From an uncultured Selenomonas sp. (GTDB taxonomy: Bacteria > Bacillota > Negativicutes > Selenomonadales > Selenomonadaceae), in assembly GCA_947167105.1 (NCBI GenBank), contig CAMVGU010000023.1:1-46634 (forward strand): DNA of 46,634 bases, given 5' to 3'. The notes under the pieces are model-generated. The model saw only the letters and a list, made by a program, of their open reading frames with translations, was not told where the DNA came from and did no database searches. Numbering within the stretch: the first letter of the stretch is position 1; each line of letters begins with the position of its first letter. Positions 16,459 to 23,115 of the stretch are shown in pieces. A program made the translations under genes and the position numbers.

Positions 16459-17079
16459 TTAGCAAATCAAGTCCGTAGGACGCAGATTTAGATTTCGTGC
16501 AAGGGCGTAACGACACGGAGTTCGTCCCTTTCGGGATGCGAAACACTGTTTCGCACGGAGTTTTATACGGTTTTCCTGTAAGCCTTTACGAACTTTATAC
16601 GCATCTTCGCCTTTCGACGCCTTGTAGTTTATCGCCTCTGCCAGACTCGCCGGCTGCATTCCCTTTTTGGTTTCGGGATCGATGTGGTTCAGCACATAGT
16701 AAGCAATGGCATTGGCCTCTGGTTCGTGAAGTGTCAACTCTTTGCCTCCCGGCTGAGTCCAATAGAATTTGTCATGGCAAAACGGGTTCTTGGTCCAGTC
16801 GCACCTGATGCCGCAGGCCTCGTAAGCCGCCTCGTTCCCAAAGTCGTTTGAACCCCAGCCGCCGCCTGCTACATTGTCCAGATCCTCGTCCCGCAGCCGA
16901 GTCATCTCCATGGTATACTCCTCCGCCGTGAAGGGAAGCCCCTCCGCCTCGGCGATGGCAACAATCTTCGCCGCCATGGCATCCCCTTCCAGATCCTTGG
17001 CGGCATCCTCCAGGCGGTTCCGCAAGGCCTCGTCCGCGTTGACCTTCTCAATGAACTTCTTTGCATTTTCCTGTGCCAT
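16459..17079 (-). CDS. Nif11-type leader precursor peptide (NHLP/Nif11 family)
   Basis: 206 residues. Residues 1-70 are a classical Nif11-like leader (MAQENAKKFIEKVNADEAL, then AKIVAIAEAEGLPFT) ending RDEDLDNVAGG, a double-glycine cut site. The core starts GWGSNDFG, contains three Cys (ACGIRC and NPFC) and a long helical remainder. The last 30 or so residues (LRAKQCFASRKGRTPC and on) are basic and unlike the rest, and are encoded by a repeat-like, palindrome-containing stretch, so the natural C-terminus may have been replaced. Start at 17079 has AAGGAGG at 9 bases. No tailoring enzyme is nearby. Confidence 0.85.
   Translation of the reverse strand: MAQENAKKFIEKVNADEALRNRLEDAAKDLEGDAMAAKIVAIAEAEGLPFTAEEYTMEMTRLRDEDLDNVAGGGWGSNDFGNEAAYEACGIRCDWTKNPFCHDKFYWTQPGGKELTLHEPEANAIAYYVLNHIDPETKKGMQPASLAEAINYKASKGEDAYKVRKGLQENRIKLRAKQCFASRKGRTPCRYALARNLNLRPTDLIC
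16467..16565. repeat. REP-like element at the 3' end of the Nif11 gene
   Basis: Contains TGCGAAACACTGTTTCGCA (16537-16555, 8-bp palindrome with 3-base loop), a repeated CACGGAGTT on either side, and a 21-base segment at 16467-16487 that recurs with 17 of 21 identities at 20265-20285. Base composition and the coded basic tail differ from the gene upstream. Whether it is dispersed in the genome needs a genome-wide search. Confidence 0.35.
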
Positions 17080-17173
17080 GATAAATTTCCTCCTTCTTTT
17101 CCATCCAATTCTCTCAAACATTGCATTTCTGCATCTCGTGGCAGATTGCCTGCGCGACGGCAGGGAGCCGGGA

Positions 17174-17467
17174 TTACTTCGCTGCCTTCTTCGCTGCCTT
17201 GGCTGCTTCGCTCGCACCTCCGGTATAGACGGCTGCACCCGCATCAACGGCGGCATTCACGACATCCAAGACCTGCCCCGTCCACTGGCGGGCATTGTCC
17301 TGGTAGGCCTGCCAGATTTTCAGTTCCCACTCTCTGTCCTCCACCTTAATTTTGCGCCGCAACAGAGCATCCTTGAACCCGGTGTCCTCTCCCGGACTGA
17401 CAAATCCCGCGTAGAGCCTCCCGGCAGAAACTTCCTCAAGCTGGTTGTCATTGAGCTGTTTTTCCAT
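17174..17467 (-). CDS. Candidate exported peptide precursor, paralogue A
   Basis: 97 residues, paralogue of the gene at 16084. The leader ends LEEVSAG, and the core again starts RLYAGFVSP and ends in a Gly/Ala-rich helix (VVNAAVDAGAAVYTGGASEA) with a Lys-rich tail (AKAAKKAAK). The start at 17467 was chosen because it makes the leader the same length as its paralogue's; an ATG three codons earlier is also possible. Two-peptide bacteriocins are made from such adjacent pairs, but the pair here is split by the Nif11 gene. Confidence 0.72.
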   Translation of the reverse strand: MEKQLNDNQLEEVSAGRLYAGFVSPGEDTGFKDALLRRKIKVEDREWELKIWQAYQDNARQWTGQVLDVVNAAVDAGAAVYTGGASEAAKAAKKAAK

Positions 17468-17498
17468 AACTTCCATTCCCCCTCATGTCTGCGTCGTC

Positions 17499-17846
17499 TT
17501 ACTCCTGGCCTTGGGGCGTTGTTCTAGGAGCCGCATCGCCCTTGTAGAATTTTCCCTGGTAGTGGTCCCTCTTAAACTTCGCCCAATCCGCCTGCGCTAC
17601 GAAGAAGGTAGACTGGAGGCCGCCGGTTTCCATGTCCCGCGGGGTGATGCGGTAGCCCTTCACGATAACTTTCTTGTCAGGGTTATTTGGGTCCTCCTGC
17701 TCTTGGCTGTCCGGCTGGTAGAAGTAGTAGAGTCCCTTTCCGGCGGGGCCTATCCCTCCTGCCACCTGCTCCAGGCTGGCGTCATCGATGATGCTGTCCT
17801 CCATGTCTCCGTTCGCGCCGAAGCGATCCATCTTCTCCTCTGCCAT
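17499..17846 (-). CDS. Candidate exported peptide precursor with double-glycine leader
   Basis: 115 residues, first of the precursor genes after the sigma factor. The 31-residue acidic leader ends DDASLEQVAGG. The core (IGPAGKGLYYFYQPDSQEQE onward) is hydrophilic, aromatic and Cys-free, quite unlike the paralogue pair, and reads more like a small folded protein than a pore-forming peptide. Start at 17846 has AAAGGAG at 9 bases; a TTG three codons upstream is unlikely. Two 47-base direct repeats lie directly upstream and are candidate promoters. Confidence 0.72.
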   Translation of the reverse strand: MAEEKMDRFGANGDMEDSIIDDASLEQVAGGIGPAGKGLYYFYQPDSQEQEDPNNPDKKVIVKGYRITPRDMETGGLQSTFFVAQADWAKFKRDHYQGKFYKGDAAPRTTPQGQE

Positions 17847-17883
17847 TTTGAACAACTCCTTTCCTGTTTTTGGCTCTTGTTGC

Positions 17884-18028
17884 TTTTTGTTTCCTGTCCT
17901 TTATATCCCACGCGACGCAAAAGCGTGCAGAGGTTTCGAAGAAAATTTTTTAGGGGGTTTGCTCCTTTCGTCTCTTTGTATTTTTTGCTTTCTGTTCTTT
18001 ATATTGCCCGCCATGCAAAAGTGTGCAG
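17884..18028 (-). promoter_or_regulatory. Two 47-base direct repeats before the precursor genes
   Basis: 17884-17930 and 17982-18028 match at 38 of 47 positions with a 98-base period. On the minus strand both read CTGCAC, C, TTTTGC, then about 11 variable bases, ATATAAAG, and an A-rich tail. The conserved blocks are spaced like -35 and -10 elements. They sit between the sigma-factor gene and the first precursor, so they may be promoters read by that sigma factor; tandem operators are the alternative. The position and the conservation pattern are direct observations, the role is inferred. Confidence 0.5.
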
Positions 18029-18046
18029 GATGTGGGTGAAAAAAAT

Positions 18047-18655
18047 TCAAGCACTGCCGCTTTGCTTCTCCTCTGCCTTCCGGCAAAGTATCGCTTTCAG
18101 CCGCTCCCGCGCCTGTTTCAGCGTGGAGCGGACGGTGGCGGCATCGATGCCCATTGCCTCCCCAATCTCGCCGGACTTCATGGAAAACCAGTATTTCATT
18201 TCCAGCGCCCTCCGCTGCCGTTCGGTGAGCTGCATCATGGCGCGACGGATCTCCTCGCTCTCCTCACGGGAGAAGAATACAGTCTCCGGCTCTGCCGCCT
18301 CCGAGTCTGCTATGTCGATATCACTCGTCAGCGGCACGTGCATCGTTTGCTCCTTTCTGCCGCTGTGCTCCAAGATCACATTCCTCGCGATACGAAAGAG
18401 CCAGGTGGAGAATGTGCCCCGCTCCGGGTCATAGGCGGACAGATAGCGGTACATCCGCAGGAATGTGTCGCTTGCCAGTTCGTCCGCCAGGGCCTCGTCC
18501 CGGGTTTTGCTCATGAGGTGGCGGTACACACGAGGGAAGAAGTGCTCATACAGCTCCGTGAAGGCAGCCGCGTCCGTGACGGCTCTCCCCGCCAGATGCC
18601 CCCAGTATGCTGCGTCGTGTAAGCTAGTCCCTTTTGGGGCTCCTGCGCTCGCCAT
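18047..18655 (-). CDS. ECF-like sigma-70 family RNA polymerase sigma factor
   Basis: 202 residues with region 2 (about 32-102; ELASDTFLRMYRYL, GTFSTWLFRIARN) and region 4 (about 142-190; LTERQRRALEMKYWF, then a helix-turn-helix with GIDAATVRSTLKQARERL), and neither region 1 nor 3, as in ECF sigma factors. No anti-sigma gene is adjacent. Its ATG overlaps the stop of the TolC gene as TAATG, so it is made together with the export machinery. The obvious targets are the precursor genes downstream, through the 47-base repeats. Confidence 0.88.
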   Translation of the reverse strand: MASAGAPKGTSLHDAAYWGHLAGRAVTDAAAFTELYEHFFPRVYRHLMSKTRDEALADELASDTFLRMYRYLSAYDPERGTFSTWLFRIARNVILEHSGRKEQTMHVPLTSDIDIADSEAAEPETVFFSREESEEIRRAMMQLTERQRRALEMKYWFSMKSGEIGEAMGIDAATVRSTLKQARERLKAILCRKAEEKQSGSA

Positions 18656-20232
18656 TATCTCTCCACCTTTGCTGATGCAGCGGCTTCGGACGCGGCCTTT
18701 ATCTCTGCTGCCTTTGCCGCCTTGTCGGCAGCGGCGCCCTTCATTTCCTCCTCTGCATAGATGAGCGCATCCATGCCCACGGGAACGCCCATGGCCTTTT
18801 CCAGCCCGGCGCGGTAGAGGTTGTACTGGTAGAGGGCAGTGAAGTAATTCGACCTCGCCTGTGTGAGACGCTCCTGGGCATCAGCCACGGTGAGCAGGAT
18901 ATCCACTCCCTCCTCGTAGCGGGCCTGCGCGATGATGTGGCTTTGCTCCGCCTCTTTCACCGCCGCTGCGGCGGTGGCCATGTTTTCCTCCGCCAGCTTC
19001 ATATTGAAGTATGCCGTGCGGGTCTCAAGGCGTATGGTTCTTCTTGTGTACTGCGCCGTGGCGAGGTTCTGGTCGATGACGGCCTTTGCCTGCCGGACGC
19101 CCGCCTCCGTCACGCCGTTGTCGAACACGTTCCAGGAGAGGCTGACCCCTGCGCTCCAGTTGCTGCTCCGCCGCTCGCGAAAGGGGGAGTTATCCGACAT
19201 GCTCCGCTCGACGATGACGTTCAGTCTGGGACGGTAGCCGGCCTTCGCCGAGTCCTTTTGCGCCTCGGCCGCCTTTACGGCATAGTCGGCGGCGAGGCCG
19301 TCGGGTCTGTGGGAGAGGGCGTATTCCTCGCACTCGGCCAATTCCCTCGGGTACGGCTCATAGGTGAAGACATCCGCCGGAGCGATCCTGGTGTCCTGCG
19401 GCATCCCCACGATGGCTGCCAGCGCAGACATGGCATTTTCCACGGCAGTCCTGGCGCTGGCATGTGTCTGACGGTAGTTCGCGAGACGCACTTCCATCAT
19501 GAGGACATCGGCCTTCGCCACAGCGCCCTCGGCGTACTGGTCATTGATGAGCCGAAGCTGCGCCTCGGCCATGCGCACGGACTCGCCGGCGATGCGTTCC
19601 AGGTTCTTACGGTGCAGGAGGTTTGCATACGCCTCCGCCGCTCCGTACCGCACCTGCTGGCGCATGTTTTCCAGCGTGAGGTCGGCCTGGTTCAACTGGT
19701 AGCGGCTGGCGTCGATACGCCCTTCCAACTGCCCGCCCGAATAGATGGGCACGGTGAGCGCCCAGCTATTGGAAAAGGTATTGTTCATGGCGTAGGAGCC
19801 GACGTTGCCCGTCTGCCGCGTCAGCACCGGCGCACTGGGGTCGCCGTTCACATAGCCCGCGATCGAGATGCCGGACACCTGATGGGGGTCGCCGTAGTTG
19901 TAATGGGCCTGTTTCGCGGCCTCGTAGTCCCTGCCGCCAATCCGCACGGCGCGCGAGCTCCAGGAGATGGTGGGGCCCTTCGCCCGGCGCGCGGAGGACA
20001 GCCCCCACTTCGCCGATTCGCGGCTTGCTTCGGCTCCCTCAATGCGCTCGTCCGTGGCAAGGGCGAGGTCGATGCTGTCCGCGAGGCTCAGGCTCACGGC
20101 GTCCTCAGAGGGAACGGCCGCAGCGGCCATTTCCCGCGCCAGCTCCTGCGCAATCTCCGCGGCGGCCGCCGTCTGCGTCCCGCAGGACAGCGCGATGCAG
20201 ACGGCGGCGATTGCCAATTTTGTTTTTATCAT
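18655..20232 (-). CDS. TolC-family outer-membrane channel
   Basis: 525 residues with a signal peptide (about 1-25, ending AAAA) and two TolC repeats with long coiled-coil helices. Typical parts are LSLADSIDLALATDERI near the start and the second-repeat signature DILLTVADAQERLTQARSNY, followed by YQYNLYRAGLEKAMGV. It would form the outer-membrane exit for the adjacent ABC exporters and adaptors, which indicates a diderm host. Start at 20232 follows GGAAGTG; upstream codons would precede the signal peptide. A Lys/Ala-rich tail follows the barrel-helix region. Confidence 0.9.
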   Translation of the reverse strand: MIKTKLAIAAVCIALSCGTQTAAAAEIAQELAREMAAAAVPSEDAVSLSLADSIDLALATDERIEGAEASRESAKWGLSSARRAKGPTISWSSRAVRIGGRDYEAAKQAHYNYGDPHQVSGISIAGYVNGDPSAPVLTRQTGNVGSYAMNNTFSNSWALTVPIYSGGQLEGRIDASRYQLNQADLTLENMRQQVRYGAAEAYANLLHRKNLERIAGESVRMAEAQLRLINDQYAEGAVAKADVLMMEVRLANYRQTHASARTAVENAMSALAAIVGMPQDTRIAPADVFTYEPYPRELAECEEYALSHRPDGLAADYAVKAAEAQKDSAKAGYRPRLNVIVERSMSDNSPFRERRSSNWSAGVSLSWNVFDNGVTEAGVRQAKAVIDQNLATAQYTRRTIRLETRTAYFNMKLAEENMATAAAAVKEAEQSHIIAQARYEEGVDILLTVADAQERLTQARSNYFTALYQYNLYRAGLEKAMGVPVGMDALIYAEEEMKGAAADKAAKAAEIKAASEAAASAKVER

Positions 20233-20264
20233 GGTAAATTCACTTCCCGAAAGCGTCCCCAGAG

Positions 20265-20285
20265 CCAAGCCCGCAGGGCGCAGAT
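20265..20285. repeat. Second copy of the 21-base segment seen at 16467
   Basis: CCAAGCCCGCAGGGCGCAGA at 20265 onward matches 17 of 21 positions of the segment at 16467-16487. It lies in the 81-base spacer between the ABC2 and TolC genes. Chance similarity cannot be excluded. Confidence 0.25.
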
Positions 20286-20313
20286 GATTGGTTGATGTTG
20301 ACGGCTGGCTGGC

Positions 20314-23100
20314 CTACGCTACCTGGCGCTTCACCAGATCGGAGAATATGCCGCCCTTTTCCACCAGCTCGTCAAATGTCCCCGTCTCCGCAATGCGCCC
20401 CTCGTCCATGACGATGATGCGGTCGCATCCCCGGATCGTGGAGAGCCGGTGCGCCACGATGATCCTGGTGGCGTTCAGCCGATCCAGACTCTTGGTCACG
20501 ATGGCCTGCGACCGGTTGTCCAGCGCGCTGGTGGCCTCGTCGAAGATCAGGAGGGCAGGTTTGCCGACGAGGGCGCGGGCGATCAGTATGCGCTGACGCT
20601 GTCCTCCCGAGATGTTGCTGCTGCCCTCGGATATGATAGTCTGCATCCCCATGGGCATCTCGGCGATGTCCTCGGCGATGCCCGCCGCCTCCGCAGCAGC
20701 CCATGCGTCGTTCTGGGTGAGGAGTTTCGTCCCCACGATATTCGTGAATATGTCTCCCGTCATGAGCTGCCCGTTTTGCAGCACCACTCCCATCTGGGAG
20801 CGGACGGAGGGAAGGTTCACATGGGAGAGATCCTGCCCGTCGAACACGATCGCGCCGCTCTTGGGCGTCTCGAAGCCCAGGAGGAGACGCACAAGGGTAC
20901 TCTTGCCGCTGCCGGACTTGCCCACGATGGCGACGTTCTCCCCCGCCTCCAGCTCAAAGCTCACATCATGGAGCACCTCCTTGCCCTCAACTTCCTTCAT
21001 CTCGCCCTTTTCGTCCGGGACGTTCAGCGTGTAGGCGAAGGACAAATGCTGCACCGAGAGTGCTCCCGTGAGCTTCCCGATGTCTTTTTTCTCCCCGCCG
21101 GTTTCCGGGATTTCCTGCAGAATGGGGCGCAGGTTCTCCAACTGGGGCTGTATGCCGAAATACTGGCTGACCAGCCCGATGACCCCTCCCATGACTCCGT
21201 TGAACCCGGAGTAGGCGGCGTTGAAGGAGATGAACTGGGCGTAGCCGATGCCCTGCTGCACGGTTTTCCCGTCGGGGCCTACCTCCTGCATCCCGTAGAC
21301 GGCGATCCAGTAGAGTACCAGGGTCAGAACGAAGGGCTGGATGCTCGCTATAATGGAAGTGTAGTTGCCCTGCCAGCGCAGTTTCAGGCACCAGTTCCAG
21401 TGCTCGCCGAATGCGCGGGTCCAGAGACTGTATGCCTGTTCCTCCGCGCCCTGCATGCGGAACTTTGCCAGCCCCGCAAATATCTGCTGTACCATGCCGG
21501 CGGATTTGTTTCCCGCATCGATGATTTTTCTCTGGAAGAAAAGCGTCCGCCGCAGGACGACGGCGACGAACAGGGAGTAGACGATCCAGATGGCCACGGC
21601 CGCCGCAGTGAGCTTCAGGCTGTAGTAGCACATGAGGAAGATGCTCCAGAAGGAGAAAATAAAGGAAAGGATGGAGCCGACGAATTCGCCGGAGGCCAGG
21701 TTCTTCGCTATGCCGATGCCCGCCATGCGGCTGGCCAGCTCCCCTACGGTGTATTTCCGAAAAAATTTCGTCGGAAGCTGCATCAGCCTCCCCCACATGG
21801 CTGCCTCCGCCGCGATCTCGATGCGGGTGGAGATACGCATGACCGCGATGGAGCGCACGATGGAGAGCGCCGCCGTGGTGAAGCTGGTCACCATGAGCGC
21901 CTGGGTGACGGTAGCCAGCCCCCTCCGATCCAGTATGGGTATGATGTCCTGGAATATGGTCTCCGTGATGATGGGAGACACCAGAGGAATGATTCCCGCG
22001 AACAGGCTGCAGAATATGATGGTGCGGTAGTCCGCTTTCCAGCACTGGCGGAACATGAACTTCACCAGGTCGAAAAGCTTCAGCGCCCGCTCCGGGAACC
22101 CCGCATAGCACTGGAACGCGCTCGTCTCTATGCGTCCCGCTTCCTCATCCGTCAGCGCTCTGGGCGTCAGCTCCTTCCGCCGTATGATGCGATAGCTCTT
22201 CTCCGTATCGGGGATGAATGCCGCAAGCTCCTTCTCGGAGCTGCCCGGCGGGGTGTAGAACCCCATCATGACGCCCGAGTCTTTCTTGTACCAATCCTCC
22301 GGGAGCGTCACCATCCGCATTTGCATGTTCCCCTTTTGCATGAGGCGGCGCAAAAGAGCTGTCCCGTCCAGGCCGCCCGCAGCCTCCTCCGAGATGGCAA
22401 TGGAGTCGGTGGGCATGTGGAGCGCCTGCGCCACCTGCTGCACGATAAACACGGCATCCTCGGCGGACTTCCCTATTTCGTTTTCGCCGCTGCCCTCCGC
22501 AAACAACTGTTCCTCTCCCAGCAGGCTGCGGATGCCGTTTTCCACCATATATTTTTTGGACTTCGCCCGCAGGCGGACACGGCGGGAGAGCCGTTTGTCC
22601 TCCGCGCCGAAGTTCATGCCGACGAACATGGGGAGGAGGCTCTCGTGATCCTGGAACGCTTCCAGTATCTCCTCCCGCGACCGGGCGCCGTCGAAAACGC
22701 CGCCATGCCAAAGCTTCAGCATATCGTCCCCACGATCGGCCATCAGGCGGAGCCAGGGGATGTGTACAAGACGGCGAAACCAGTTCTCCGCTCCCTCGCA
22801 GAACTCCGCTAGGTCCACCTCATCATAGGAGTAAAGACTGTACTCCGTGTCCTCGGTGGCATAGACCTGTATCAAAATCTCCCCGAACTCGTCCATCGCA
22901 GGGAACACCATTTCTCCCGCGGCGATATCCATGAGATAACTCTGGCGAAAGGACAGATTGTCCTCCGCCGCTTTCGCGTCTGCTCCCTCCCGCTGCCGGG
23001 TCACGGTGTAGACCTCTACGCTGCCGCTCACGACGCGGAACAGGGTATCGCCGCGCTCCAGGAGGAGGCGCTTACCCGCATAAAGTCTCCCGTTTCTCAT
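20314..23100 (-). CDS. NHLM-type bacteriocin export ABC permease/ATPase (ABC2)
   Basis: 928 residues. The N-terminal 330 or so residues lack a C39 peptidase and instead start with a cyclic-nucleotide-binding-like beta barrel (RGDTLFRVVSGSVEVYTV, GEMVFPAMDEFG), the layout of the NHLM ABC2 family. The membrane domain (about 350-650, opening FRQCWKADYRTIIFCSLFAG) is followed by an ATPase: Walker A GKSGSGKST (about 725), signature ISGGQRQR (about 833), Walker B LLIFDEATSAL (about 853), VAHRLSTI. It pairs with the C39-containing transporter 15 bases upstream. Start has AAGGAGG at 9 bases. Confidence 0.92.
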   Translation of the reverse strand: MRNGRLYAGKRLLLERGDTLFRVVSGSVEVYTVTRQREGADAKAAEDNLSFRQSYLMDIAAGEMVFPAMDEFGEILIQVYATEDTEYSLYSYDEVDLAEFCEGAENWFRRLVHIPWLRLMADRGDDMLKLWHGGVFDGARSREEILEAFQDHESLLPMFVGMNFGAEDKRLSRRVRLRAKSKKYMVENGIRSLLGEEQLFAEGSGENEIGKSAEDAVFIVQQVAQALHMPTDSIAISEEAAGGLDGTALLRRLMQKGNMQMRMVTLPEDWYKKDSGVMMGFYTPPGSSEKELAAFIPDTEKSYRIIRRKELTPRALTDEEAGRIETSAFQCYAGFPERALKLFDLVKFMFRQCWKADYRTIIFCSLFAGIIPLVSPIITETIFQDIIPILDRRGLATVTQALMVTSFTTAALSIVRSIAVMRISTRIEIAAEAAMWGRLMQLPTKFFRKYTVGELASRMAGIGIAKNLASGEFVGSILSFIFSFWSIFLMCYYSLKLTAAAVAIWIVYSLFVAVVLRRTLFFQRKIIDAGNKSAGMVQQIFAGLAKFRMQGAEEQAYSLWTRAFGEHWNWCLKLRWQGNYTSIIASIQPFVLTLVLYWIAVYGMQEVGPDGKTVQQGIGYAQFISFNAAYSGFNGVMGGVIGLVSQYFGIQPQLENLRPILQEIPETGGEKKDIGKLTGALSVQHLSFAYTLNVPDEKGEMKEVEGKEVLHDVSFELEAGENVAIVGKSGSGKSTLVRLLLGFETPKSGAIVFDGQDLSHVNLPSVRSQMGVVLQNGQLMTGDIFTNIVGTKLLTQNDAWAAAEAAGIAEDIAEMPMGMQTIISEGSSNISGGQRQRILIARALVGKPALLIFDEATSALDNRSQAIVTKSLDRLNATRIIVAHRLSTIRGCDRIIVMDEGRIAETGTFDELVEKGGIFSDLVKRQVA

Positions 23101-23115
23101 GTACGCATCCTCCTT

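Noticed and set aside
17884..18028. Two-unit CRISPR-like repeat
   Set aside because: Only two imperfect copies, with AT-rich promoter-like blocks and no cas genes; a regulatory duplication fits better.
20449..22812. Long open frame on the plus strand opposite the ABC2 gene (and similar long plus-strand frames at 18937-20295, 23137-24660 and 40001-41569)
   Set aside because: High GC with few stops antisense to real genes. The translations are rich in Arg, His and Gly, have no domain motifs and lack ribosome binding sites, while the minus-strand genes carry full family motifs.
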